Assembly (NCBI RefSeq): GCF_020906515.1
Contig: NC_085853.1
Span: 744,001 to 808,000, forward strand
From: Vanrija pseudolonga
Lineage: Eukaryota; Basidiomycota; Tremellomycetes; Trichosporonales; Trichosporonaceae
Reading direction: 5' to 3'
Length of the DNA: 64,000 nt
The notes beneath the pieces are model-generated. The model did not search any database and had not been told where the DNA came from. It was given only the letters and a program-made list of their open reading frames with translations. Position 1 is the first letter of the stretch, and every line of letters starts with the position of its first letter. This document shows positions 1-11,133 of the stretch, piece by piece. The translations under genes and the position numbers were made by a program.

Positions 1-1840
1 AGCCGGCTTGAAGATCAACGTATGCCCTTTCGGAGGCAACCAGCTTGTCGCGAAGGGCAATTAGCTCGTGGCCATCCTGGCTGGGGTCATTGAGCCGTTG
101 GTGCAGACTTGCGATGGTTTCTTCTCGCTCTTGGAGCTCGCTCTCCATATCGCGTAGCCGCTCGTTGAGGGTAGAGGTGTCGATGGACGGAAGCTCCAAG
201 CTGTCATCCCTCGGCTTGAGATTGCGTCGACGCTGGCCAGGAATGCCAATAATGGCGCCGTCCTCGTCAACTTCAACTTCTATCCCCGCTTCCTGGATCA
301 GGCTTTGGAGGCGGTTACACTCTTCACGCCATTCCTCAGCCTCACGAGCGAGCTCTGTGTTTCCTTCCAAGAGTTGCTTGTTCATGAGGTTCAGATGCTT
401 TTGGACCTTGATAGCATCAGGTCGGCCGTCGAGGTTTAAAGAGACGCCCGGGGTGTTTGTGTTTGTGAGCAGAATGTTGGGGACCGAGGTGTTGCCACGT
501 TGAAGGCGATGGAGGCGAGACCCGCGACGGTCGGTCATGAGGTCATCAGACGACGCGATGGAGACGAACGAGTCATTCTGCGTCCTCTCCGTATGTTGCG
601 TTACACTTGTGGCGTCGGATTCCTCGGCAATGGAAGATCCTTCCGGTGCCATGGAGACTTGACGCAAGCGGTGGTGGGGGGTTCCTCGTGGTCGTATCCG
701 AGGCGCGGATGCAGAGGCCAATACAGAGAGTACATGGCTCTTGCGCCTCTCTGCATCATTGAGAGGGGGGCGAGGTGTCTTCAGGCCGTCCGATGACGGC
801 ACCAGTGTGGACTTTGGAGTGGTCGGCGTTCCGTTGCGGTGAGACGGCGTGACATCGCGAAGGGGACCGCCGTATGCACCAGCACCGAAGGGCGTAGCAG
901 CAGCGCGTGCTGCTGTTGAAGGCGAGTCCATGTAGCGTATAGCCACTGGGGTCGCTGTCGCTTGGCTTGACGGGGAGGCAGTTTTCGCCGGAGAGTCAAA
1001 GTTTGGCGCACCGCTCACGTCCTCTTCCGTCTCCTCAAGGTCGTAATTGTGAGTCATGCTTCCGAGGGTATCGATGTCGTCTCCAACCACAGAAGGATCC
1101 AGCACACGACCTCGGCCTTCTGGGGTAGAAGCTTCGGTATCGGTGACTGAAATCTCGCTGCGACTAAGACTTGGGATGCGCGGCCGGTCGCTCGATCCGG
1201 ACAGGTTGGCTCGACCCAAGTGACGGGGAATCGGAGTGTCGGCAATTTCAGACTCGTACGAAGGGTCATACGAGTAGAGAGGGATTTCACTGCGAGATCC
1301 AAACTCCTGGCCAGCAGATGGAGGGAAGAGCCGTTCGGAGGAATCGCCGTGGTCGGAATCGGCGCGTTGCGATGCGTCTGGGTGGCGAACAGATTGTGAT
1401 TGATCGAGGTAGGCCGATGAACTCTCAAGCGTATCAGAGTAAGGAATGGTGGGGAACGTGGTCTCCGAGTATCGGACTGGCGAAGTCACAGGCTTTACGG
1501 TGGCGGATGAAGAGAGGGCTGGCGAGCGAAAGGGCCTAGGAATGGGGCCGGGAACAGCTGTGGATGAACTCTGCGGAGACGCTGAGCGGACGCGAGAGCG
1601 TGATGTAAAAGAAGCCTATCCATAAGCGAGTGCAATGTGAATGGAACTCACATCTCCGTTCGAAGTGAGCGACGGCTCATGGGCCTTGGTGATGGCATAG
1701 CTGTCCGAGACGATAGAATGGTCGCTGTCCATGTCGTCGAGGTCGTGTTGGAAGCTTGGAAGGGACGGGAGCTCCATGTCCTCGTACTGCTGAACACGTC
1801 TGAGCACCCTTGAAGGGGTGTCGAGAAGGAGAGCAGCCAT
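1..1840 (-). CDS. Coiled-coil protein, 3' part beyond the left edge
   Basis: Minus-strand gene whose start codon is at 1840 (protein begins MAALLLDTPSRVLRRV). A GTGAGT donor near 1662 and a CCGCAG acceptor near 1588 define one small intron; from there a single frame stays open to base 1, so the 3' end is missing. The first ~430 residues are Ser/Thr/Pro-rich and probably disordered. From about base 440 leftwards the sequence becomes a heptad-rich helix containing HLNLMNKQLLEGNTELA and, further on, LNERLRDMESELQEREE. Disordered head followed by coiled coil is common in spindle-pole and microtubule-organising-centre proteins of the Cnn/Pcp1/Mto1 kind, but no diagnostic domain is visible, so function is not assigned. 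It is divergent with FZO1, sharing a 630-bp promoter. Confidence 0.75.
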
Positions 1841-2470
1841 GGCTGGAGACCTCTGCGAGCGAGGATGTGTAGATGTGAGTCAGTCAGACAAGTGATGCCT
1901 GCTGGCCTTGTTGTTATTGTTGGGCCATGATGCATCTGCGGGGCAACGGAGTCAAAAGTCAAAGACAGGCGCGCTCGGGGATCGCCAACCACGTGGACCA
2001 CGTGGCAATTTCCGTGTGTTTGGCCGCAAGTGGCGGTGGGGCCACTCGGGTGCGCACGGATGTCAAGTTGGCGAGAGGGCTGGTTAAGGTGACGGGATCA
2101 AATTTGGCCCACGGGCGGCCAACGTCCCCCAAGTCAAACAAGTTCCGTCGTCTCCGAGCCCGGCCTGTGCACCACACCACCACCGGACACCGCAACACAA
2201 ACACACCCACCACACAGACACCTGACAAACGGCGACGAGAGCTTTCGACGACGACAACTCCAACACCCTCCCTCCTCCTCCTCTTACCCCCCATCTTCAC
2301 CCTACTTGCTTCACATTCTCCTCACTTGCGCGACGACCTCGGCACAGCATATTGCATCGACCGCATACATCGGCCCGATTTTCATTTCCAGTTCGACTTT
2401 CGTTTTCTTCGCATCGGATCACTGTTAAACCTTCATCGCCCAGTGGCGACCCACCGCCCTTGCTCCCATC
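1841..2470. promoter_or_regulatory. Divergent promoter with two CACGTG E-boxes
   Basis: This spacer separates the divergent coiled-coil gene and FZO1. It contains two CACGTG palindromes at 1990-1995 and 1999-2004, nine bases apart start to start, about 150 bp upstream of the minus-strand start and 470 bp upstream of FZO1. CACGTG is the core site of bHLH regulators such as Cbf1; use here is inferred. The FZO1-proximal half is rich in CCTCC and CACCAC stretches, typical of a fungal 5' leader. No gene is supported inside. Confidence 0.5.
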
Positions 2471-5098
2471 ATGCAGCCCTACATCCCTCCCTCCTCCCCG
2501 GCGTTCGAGAAGGAGTCGCACATTGGTAATGAGCCTGCATCTATCCAGGCTCGTATTGCCGGTGATGCGGTCGTTCGAGACTACGAGAACAAGCAGCACC
2601 AGTAAGTAGTCCCCGTGGCGGCTCCCGTCCTGTCACGCGTCTAACTAGTCAGGCTCTCCGAGGCTATCGATGCGACCAAGCACCTCGTCGCCGACCTGAA
2701 GAACTTCAACACCGAGGAGTGGAAGATTCGTTACCCCCACTTCAACCAGCCTTCTGACACGGCAACACCCGGTGTGGGCAGACGTGCTCTGACTTTCGCC
2801 GATGAGCCCTCATCGTCGACGAATGTCATTGTCAACTCGGTGTCCAACGAGAGACGACAGATGAAGCGTTCGGTCACCCTCCTGGACGAGTCATCCTTGA
2901 CTGAGGAGCCTGCCAGTGTCGCGTCCTCGGAGTCTGAAGACTTCTCCATCCTTCAGCTGGACCTCAACCTTGGCGCCACACGGCACGCCAAGGCTCTGAT
3001 CTCTAACCTCGAACGCTCGTCCATCTCGGCTCTGCTGGACAACCGTCTGTCAGCAGCATTGGACCATCTCAACCTCCTGCACGCTCGTATCCATGACGCC
3101 CACTCGCGAGTTTTGGTTACTGGCGACTTGAACGCTGGCAAGTCGACCTTCGTCAATGCTCTTCTCCGCCACTCCGAGGTTATGCCTACGGACCAGCAGC
3201 CTTTGACCACTCGCTTTGTCGAGGTTGTCAGTGCGCGCGAAAACAATGATGTCGAGGAAGTTCACGTCCTCGAGCCAAACGTCAAGTACGATCCAGCCGA
3301 CCCTTCGACCCACACAGTCGTTCCGCTGGACCAGCTTGAGAAGCTTGCTACCGACATTGACAACGACCCCTCAGCGCCGCCTCTCCGAGTGTTCCTCCGC
3401 GAGAACAGCATTGGCAGCTCCAACCCATCAATCCTGCACAATGGTGTTGTGGACATTTCGCTGATTGACGCTCCTGGCCTCAACCGCGACTCGATCAAGA
3501 CAACCGCCAACTTTGCTCGCCAGGAGGAGATTGATGTTGTCGTGTTTGTCGTCTCAGCGGCCAACCACTTTACGCTTTCGGCCAAGGAGTTCATCTGGCA
3601 GGCTGGCCACGAGAAGGCCCACCTCTTCATCGTTGTCAACCGCTTCGACCAGATCAAGGACAAGGAGCGCTGCCGCCGTGCTGTCATGGAGCAGATCAAG
3701 CAATTGAGCCCTGACACCTATGCCGACGCCAAGGACCTCGCCCACTTCGTCGACTCTGCCAAGGTTGCTATGGGTTTCGAGGACAGTGACGAAGACGACA
3801 GCGCCGACGACATGGACGCCGCGTTCTCTTACCTGGAGCAGTCCCTCCGCTCCTTTGTCCTCGTCAACCGCGCCAAGTCCAAGCTTGGCCCGGCCCAGAA
3901 CTACACTACGCACCTACTGGCGGACGTCGAGCTCCTCGCCTCGGCCAATTCCGTGGTCGCCAACCAGGAGCGCGATGTCGCTCTCAAGGAGATCTCGCGT
4001 GTCAAGCCCGAGCTCGACCGCATGAAGCGCGGCAAGGACTCTCTCGAGGACGGTCTTGTCACGGAGGAGGAATCTGTCACTGCTTCGGCCACCACCAATG
4101 CCAAGCAATCCCTCCGTGCCGCCCTCGACCGCGTTGGTCGCGGCGAGCTGGCGGAAGGTGTGCCTGTGCCCGTGTATCCTGGCCTCCTCGGAGCATGGGA
4201 CTATGCTCACGAGGTTCGCCGTGCTCTCCTTTCGTCCCTCGACATTGCTGTCCGCTCGGTCGAGGACTCGTCTCGCGACATCACCACTGGTGCTGTCAAG
4301 ACCATTGGTGGCCTCGGTGACAAGCACCTCCCCGCTGATGTAGAGCGCTCGAAGCGAGTCTTCAACGCCAACGCCATGTTCTTCAACCACTCCAATGCCA
4401 AGGGCCGCCGTGTCTCTGGCCGCCAGTATGTTGGCCTTGGATTGGCTGGCAACTCTGCTCTTTCAAACGTTTCCGTTTCCGACATCTTCGACTTGCAATA
4501 CCACCTGTTCCTCACCGACTCGGTCCCGTCAGAGTCCCCCAAGCTCTCACCACTCAAGGACCTGATCCCCGCTTCCATGAACAACGAAGTGTCGGGCATC
4601 GGTGCGGCGTCTCTGGCTCTCGGTGCCTTCTCCATGGCCGGCGGCAAGACGGTTGCTCTCCGCTCGCTCCTCGAGGGCATTGTTCAACTTTCAGAGCTCG
4701 CTTCCAACCCCGTTGTCCGCAAGTGGGCTGGCCCTGCCTTCGGTGTGATTGTCGCCGGTGCCATCGCCTACGTGGTCTACGAGCTGCCCCGCACTATCCC
4801 CCGCAACGTTGGGCGTCACATTCGTGCCCAGCTCCTCGTCACCTCTGGCGGACAAGAAGAGGACGAGACTCCGTTCTGCGAGGCCGAATCCGAGCGCATC
4901 GGCCGCGAGGTGCGCAAAGTCATGCGCCTCGCTGCTTGGGACCTTCGTGAGCGCTTCCGTGCTGCTTTGGAGGTTCGCAACGAGATTGTCCGCCAAAGCG
5001 AGGAGACTGCCGAGCGAGCAACTCGTGCGCTGGAGTGGTTCACCGAGGTCGAACAACGCGTGGACTTGATCCGCGGGCAGTTGGGCCTGAAGCTCTAG
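2471..5098 (+). CDS. FZO1: Mitofusin, outer mitochondrial membrane fusion GTPase
   Basis: Dynamin-family GTPase that fuses mitochondrial outer membranes. Two exons, 2471-2601 and 2653-5098, flank a 51-nt intron with GTAAGT donor and a CTAAC branch site. The 858-residue product matches the length of yeast Fzo1 (855). GTPase motifs are visible: G1 GDLNAGKST (about residue 201), G3 DAPG (about 316) and G4 NRFD (about 373). The ELMPTDQQP-type switch region (here VMPTDQQPLTTRF) is characteristic of fungal mitofusins. A hydrophobic segment near residues 735-760 (FGVIVAGAIAYVVYEL) is the membrane anchor, flanked by predicted coiled coils. The start at 2471 is the first ATG in frame and follows a CCATC context. 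Family assignment is firm. Confidence 0.95.
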
Positions 5099-5283
5099 AC
5101 ACACAGCAGCCACAGATTTGGGATCGGATATGAAGGGCACTTCGGTTTTTCTTTTGTTGTTTTACATTGTAGATTAGTGACCTTCCCTCAAAGAGACGAA
5201 TATATGAATGAAGTGACATCTTCGCCTTGGTCGTCTACAAACTGCAGTTGAGATCGTCGATTGGTCTGTGCTGAATGAGGCGC

Positions 5284-7145
5284 CTACTTGGTGAAAATGC
5301 TGACAACATCCTCGTCCTGGACGTGGTGGGTCAAACCGACCTTTTGAGGCTGGGGGTTGAACTTGCTCGACTTGCCCCAAACGAGAGCATACTTGAAGTG
5401 CGAAGCCAGGCTGCGGTGGATACCGTGACAAACCGTCTCGACGGTAGCGCCTGCCCTCAAGCAGATGGGGTCGCCGAGGTCTGGCTGCTCTCCACGCTTC
5501 TTTGTGTAGACCCTGGGGAAGAAGAAGATTAGCATCTGGGAAGCGCGGGTAGCTGTGACGACTCACTTCACCAGGCCCAGCTCCTGCAGAAGGTTAGCAA
5601 GTCTGTCATGCTTTTGCACTCTTGCTACTCACCTTCCAAACAGCCTCCAGGAGCCAGTCAATGCCGAGATCAAGCTCACAGCTGATCATGACTGTCCGTC
5701 CATCGCCCTCGCGTGCCATGCGATCCAGCGTCTCCATGGAGACGCCATCGATCTTGTTGATAACAGTCAGGGATGGGATGTACTTGCGTGTTCCGAGCAG
5801 GACGTCGATAAACTCGTCAGTGGTAATCTGGCAACATTAGTAACAATGTTACGCTACAGGCTGCAACAGCCGTCACGCACGTCCTCGCGGATCATCACGT
5901 CGCAGTTGTGGACTGTAAAGCTGTCAGACTCGCAAACCTGGTCCCAGCTCACTCCTGTACGTCTGCAGAATCGAGCGAATCGTGCGCTCGTCGATCTTGG
6001 TCAACTTGACAGTGTTGTTGATCGTGATCTTTGAGAGTGGGTCAGGCTGCGCACTCTTACTCGCCACCTACACCACCGGCAGTCTTCTGCTTGAACACGA
6101 CATCTGGGGGTGCGGTGTTGAGACGGATTCCAACGGCCTCGAGTTCTGCGTAAAGCATCGCCTTCTGCTCGTCCGATTTGGTGGCGTCAACTGCCCAGGT
6201 CAGCCATTGAAGAACGTTCAGCACCAGGGCGCTATCTCACGCACTCATAATGAGAATCAGGTCGGCCGTCTTGGCGACTGAGACGACCTGTCGTCCACGT
6301 CCGCGACCTGTTGTGTAAGTTTGTCACTTCAAGACCAGGCAGACAGTCGCCTCACCCTTGGCGGCATCCTGCACAATACCGGGCAGATCGAGAAGCTGAA
6401 TGCGGGCTCCCTCATACTCAAGAACACCGGGAATAGCCTACGCCGCGTTCAGTTTACCGTCACACTCGCGACTCACTGTGAGCGTCGTGAACTCGTACGC
6501 TCCGACCACCGACTCGGTCTTGGTCGTCTTGGACAGAAGAGTCGACTTGCCGACGGAGGGGAATCCGATCAAACACACACGGGCATCTGGCAACCGGCGT
6601 CAGTCTCACCCACATGGTCAATGAGACCACTCACCGCCCGACTTCATAACATCAAAGCCTTCTCCCTTGGGGCCCTTCTTCTCGGGCTCCAGCAGCTGAG
6701 CGCGGTACTTGGCCACTGGAATGGTCAGCCCTGTCCGTCTGGTGCATCTCGCGCCTCACATTTTGCCTAGCATTGCAAACGCATGGTTAGTAACACTTCC
6801 GCGAGCAAGTCGAGAGCCCCTCTCACTTTGAGAAGACCCAGGTGATACTCCGTCGCTGCCAGTGTCAGCTTTGACACCCTGGAGCCGCACGAGCTTCTTA
6901 CCCTTGCTGCAGTTGTTGAAGAGAGAAGCCATGTCAGTAAAAGCAAGCTCCGTTGGGATCGACGCGTATCACGAACTTCTTCTGCGCTGCACGATGCCGT
7001 TAGCAAAGGACAGCTTATGGGGCATGTCTCCAACTTACTCCTCGCCATCTCCTCTGCGGGGCAACTGATCAGCTTCTGCCATTGCTGGGTCTGCCTCATG
7101 GCCATACGCACTCTCGATATCCTCAATCTTTTGAAGGACACCCAT
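5284..7145 (-). CDS. RBG2: DRG2-type developmentally regulated GTPase (Rbg2), 16 exons with microexons
   Basis: TRAFAC GTPase that with a DFRP partner (Gir2 in yeast) acts on ribosomes during translation. Exons run from 7145 down: 7112-7145, 7039-7053 (15 nt), 6977-6986 (10 nt), 6902-6906 (5 nt), 6827-6855, 6760-6766 (7 nt), 6635-6715, 6477-6586, 6356-6437, 6245-6307, 6072-6190, 5953-6028, 5881-5912, 5633-5827, 5567-5583 (17 nt), 5284-5512. They sum to 1,104 nt, a 367-residue protein (human DRG2 364, yeast Rbg2 368). The joined N-terminus reads [20 protein letters not shown], the near-invariant DRG2 signature; G1 is [10 protein letters not shown]3 DLPG, and a C-terminal TGS domain follows. 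All introns are GT-AG and 40-70 nt. Tail-to-tail with FZO1 (185 bp apart). Confidence 0.93.
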
Positions 7146-7428
7146 TTTGAATACGTCTCTCCTTGCCGGGCTGGTGCTCGAGTAGTTGCAGTAGAGTCAG
7201 TCGTTGAAGAGTATCGATACACGGATCTCTTGAGTTACGTCCCAGTCAAATGTCTGTTGCCTGCAATCTCGCTGCCGCCCGCCCTCCACTTTGATTTCAT
7301 CTTGTGGACATTAGATTCCGCCAGAGTGTATTACCATCACGCTCAGTGTCAACAATAAGATTTCGTAGACACATTGGCCGAGTTCGCCTACAAATGCTTA
7401 TCACTCGACGATCCATATGCATATGCTC

Positions 7429-10400
7429 CTACTTTGCTTCTCCTGCAGCCTTCACCAAGTCGGGGAGGCCTACAGCACGGTACACATCGTCGTCCCCTCG
7501 CACAAATACCGCGTCCTCGCCAAAGTAGATGGTTGCCCCCTTGCCCTCGATTGTCGATCCGACGCGGAAGAGAGGCTTGCCAGTTGTCGAATGCGACTTG
7601 TGAAGAGGCAGCAACAGCAAGTCGTTGGAGGCGATAAACTCGTCTGCAATAGTGCGGAACGTGATGTCCGGAGGGGCGTGATGAGCGTCCGCTCGCCCAT
7701 TGCCAGTTTTCTTGCTTGATTTAACGTCCGACCTTCTGTCTTGGCGGCTGAGGGGCTGGAAGTTGGGCTTCTGCAGCTTGGTTGGGGCACTTGCGCCAAG
7801 CTCCATGGCCTGGTTCATGAGTTGGAGACCTGCGGTGAAGCCGTGCATGATCGAGCTGTTGGACAAGAGCTCAAGAGGGAAGACGCCCTTCCACATCTCA
7901 AACCTGAGGGTGTCAGCTCTGCGTCGCTTAATTGTCACTCACCATTGGGCGACTTCATCTCCATTGTACCCAGGGTGAGTGAGCCAGAGGTAGAGCACGT
8001 TCAACCACTTCGGGAAGAACTCTAACTCGAATAGCCTGGCAAAAGTGGAAGGGCGGATGAGAGACGCCCACGGGAAGACCCAGTCCACGAGGGGCTTCAT
8101 GTCCTGGTGGCGTGGGTTGATGACCAAATCGTCGCGTAGGCACGCGCCCAGCTTCCCAAGGACATGCTCGCCAATAAGCTTGTCCCACTCGCTGGAGGTG
8201 TAAATCTGGGTATGTTAGCCAGGCACCGCACCTCGGGCGATCACAACTTACGTCCTTCTTCCAAAGCTGAAGTTCGTCCAAGACGCCATCTGTAACGCTC
8301 CATTTACGAAGGACAGAGCGAATACGTCGCTTAGCCTCTTCCAGAACATCGCCGATTCGTTCGCCCAAGAGTGGGAGCCAGGGGAAAATAATCGACGCAA
8401 GAGAGGGAGTCTTGCCGTTTCTCCCCCCCCGTCCGGTCCAGTCTTGCACGGCGGTCCTAACTTTCGGGAGAATGAGCTGGTCGACAATATTGTCACGCAA
8501 GAAAGCAGGAAGGAGGGGCCCCCAGGATTCGAGGAGGTGAACTGCTGGCTGCGGCGACGTGGGGTCCCACTCGTTGCTGGGAACGTCAGCATGGGAACAT
8601 GGGTGGAACGACTAGGGCACTTACTTGATAGCTGATCGCACTTTGGGGAGCCATCGATTCCAAAGGAGGGACTCCCAAGCAGTCATCTGCCGTTCAGAAG
8701 AAGGCTCATCATCAAGGGTGCTGTCGACATTGAGCTTGAATGCCATTCGCCATGGCTTGAGTGTCGCCAGAAGCACGTCCGAAGTCTCATCGAATGGGTG
8801 CCAGTTGGCAAACGGGTGACGAAGCTGAGGGTGTCAGCAGTGAAACATAGCAGTCAACTACTCACAACAACATCGATCGACCCCACAATCACGTCGTCAA
8901 GCGACAGCTGGATGTACTGATCCTTGAAGTCGACTACGAGCGAGGTGAATGCAGTCTCCAAACCCTCCAAGGATGGCTTCTCATTTGAAGAGTACTTTTG
9001 GCTCAGTTCTCCAACCTCCTTAATTTTACGTTGAACTTGCTCGAGGGTCGCGATCTCTGTGAGGCGTCAGCGCATGTCTTCCAAACTCCAATGACTCACC
9101 GCTCGCTGCCTCGTCGACCTTTTGCTGCGCACGCTCCTCCCCTTTTGTGCCCCATCGTCGTCGCTCGTTGATTGACTTGCCGTCCTTGACAAGGTTGGCA
9201 ACATCGCCCTTGGCAACGTCCAGAATCAGGCGAAGGTTGTGTCGCAGCTCAGGAAGTTGGGTCGCTTCGCCTGTCGGAGTCCAAGTCGATAGTGAGAGTT
9301 CAGACAGCGACTCGACAGCCTTCAACTCCCCGCTTCGAGCGTCCAGTACCAGTCCCACGCCGGAAGCGGTTGATGTGTCCTTTTCTTCGGCAAGGAGTTG
9401 ATCAACAGAGATGTGCGCGACCTTGTTCTTCACTCGCTTTTGGCGTTTCCATTCGTCACGGGGCGGTCGTGGCTCATTCGAGCGAGGTGCCTTCTTCCTT
9501 CCTCGGGTAGGCGGCTCCGGGTCATCAAGCTCGCCTCGTCGACGGGCCTCCCTCTTCGATTCTTCCGTTCGATCTCCGGCTTGAATGCCCTCCTTGTTCC
9601 TAACCTTGGCCGCTTGAACCGGCACCGCTCGTCCATCCTCATTGACGCCCAGACCTTTGCCTGCAGACCAACCCATGTTGGCCAGCAACTTCGCACCAAT
9701 GCTTTCGCGGAAATAGCTGGAGCTGAAATGGGCCTTGTCTTCACGGCTGAGTTCTGCCTGCTTGACCTCGGGCCTGGGTACTGGGGTGGACGACCGACTG
9801 GGTTGGAAGCTGCTCCGTTCGTTCGATGTCTCGGCGATATGCTGTTTAAAGGCTGCCGCTTTGCGCCCGAAAGCTGAGGGTGCTTCAGCTGCTGGAGCTT
9901 CTGGGGTTGCTGGAGCTGCTGGATCCGCTGCTGCGGCTTCTTTGTCGGGCTTTGTGTTCTGGTCCTGGTCGGAGACGGCTCCACGGAAGCTTGCCATGAA
10001 GCTCGACTGGGGCTGCCCGCCGATTCCGGCTCGTCCTCCGATCCCTGCCCGGCCTCCAATCCCTGCCCGACCTCCAATGCCACGATGGGAGGTCTCTTCT
10101 TCTTCTTCTTCCTCGTCTTCATCAACAACCCTGCGGGGCGAGGGACGACGCGAGGGTTCGGATTCGTCTGACGAGGAGTCAGATTCGTCGTTGTCGGAAT
10201 CGGTACCGTTCTTGCTGTCGTTTCCAGGACGGTCTGTCGACGATGGGTCTTGAGAATCGGCACCCGCGTTTGAACTTTTCGCAAAGGCTGGTGCTCTGTA
10301 TGGCATCAGCATAGCTCTTCCTGTTGCGCTTGAGACGTACTTTGTCCAGTCGACCCTCGAGCTGCCGGAACGGCCACCGCGGCCTCCTCTCCCGCCGAGG

Positions 10401-10630
10401 CCACCTCTGGGATGGCTACTACCAGAGGCGTCATCTTCTCCAAAGATTCCCTCCCAGGCGGCTGCCTTGCCATTCCCATCGGTCCGTCGACGTTTCGACT
10501 TCCTCTCGAACAGAGCTCGCTCGGCACGAGAGTCGTTGTCTTCTTGCGAGTTGAACCCGCCCTCTGAGCCTGAGGCCGCCGAATCAGAGTCGGAACCGTC
10601 GGATAGGAGTCCCGTCTTTCGCCTGGCCAT
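7429..10630 (-). CDS. NTR1: TFIP11/NTR1 G-patch spliceosome disassembly factor
   Basis: G-patch protein that recruits and activates the DEAH helicase Prp43 to release the lariat spliceosome. Seven exons: 10341-10630, 9100-10295, 8866-9056, 8625-8824, 8252-8576, 7943-8205 and 7429-7903, giving 979 residues. The first intron (10296-10340) is 45 nt and stop-free, so the two first exons also read as one frame. N-terminal acidic/Ser-rich region, then the G-patch (SIGAKLLANMGWSAGKGLG), then the large GCFC/TFP11 C-terminal domain (for example HPFANWHPFDE and TFARLFELEFFPKWL). Head-to-head with the kinase gene at 11134. A Gly/Arg hexapeptide repeat precedes the G-patch. Identity is clear from domain order; the symbol follows the yeast orthologue (SPP382/NTR1). 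Confidence 0.92.
10018..10085 (-). repeat. 18-bp tandem repeat coding RAGIGG in NTR1
   Basis: About three and a half near-identical 18-bp units encode the hexapeptide RAGIGG three times, preceded and followed by partial units (GRAGIGG and GIGGQ). It lies just downstream of a run of Asp/Glu codons (DEDEEEEEE), in a region expected to be disordered. In-frame unit length suggests copy number can vary without breaking the protein. Confidence 0.8.
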
Positions 10631-11133
10631 GGCTACTGCTGGAAGGGTGAGGAACGGGTTAAAGGTCTAACTGGTGGCAACAGTCGCAACCTTGGGAAGT
10701 TGTGGTCCTGTTGTGGATGGTTGGTGGCGACTGCTGATAGTAGTTGGCGTGCCTAAAAAGGGTGGAGGTTGGAGTGGCAGGCCTGCCTCGGGCTTGGAGG
10801 GCCTTTTTTCGCCCTGTTGTTGTCGGGACCCGGCCCAGGCAGCGCCGGATCCACTCACCCGTGTCACGTGATTGTGATCCGACCTTGCGCTCGCCCGCCG
10901 GCGCGCCCGTGTTGTGATTGATTCATAAAGTGGTATTACTGTCGATCCTGGGTTCATTCTAACTTCCCTGTCACTCTCATCTTTGGTCCCACCCACCACC
11001 ACCACCACTCACCTACCACCACCACCACTCACCTACCACCACCACCACTCACCTACCACCGTATCCTGGACAGCATGCGATAACCGCAAACACTCTCATT
11101 GTTGAGCTCTCCTGAAGCTATGGCTTCCATCGC
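10631..11133. promoter_or_regulatory. Divergent promoter NTR1 / SAP-kinase with TCACGTGA and 20-bp repeat
   Basis: This 503-bp spacer drives two divergent genes. It contains the 8-bp palindrome TCACGTGA at 10864-10871, an E-box of Cbf1 type, and a tandem repeat just upstream of the plus-strand gene. An ATG at 11120 opens a short frame to 11308 that overlaps the kinase start in another frame and could act as an upstream ORF. No other gene is seen. Confidence 0.5.
10985..11061. repeat. 20-bp tandem repeat, about 3.5 units
   Basis: The unit TACCACCACCACCACTCACC recurs with nearly perfect copies, ending in a partial ACCTACCACC unit. It is placed 75-150 bp upstream of the likely start of the SAP-kinase gene, in the 5' leader or core promoter. 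Simple CAC-rich minisatellites like this are common in this genome's promoters (compare 21.8 and 24.6 kb). Confidence 0.85.

Noticed and set aside
9430-10284. 284-codon minus-strand frame inside NTR1
   Set aside because: Shadow of the NTR1 frame (same strand, shifted); NTR1 domains are clear and continuous.
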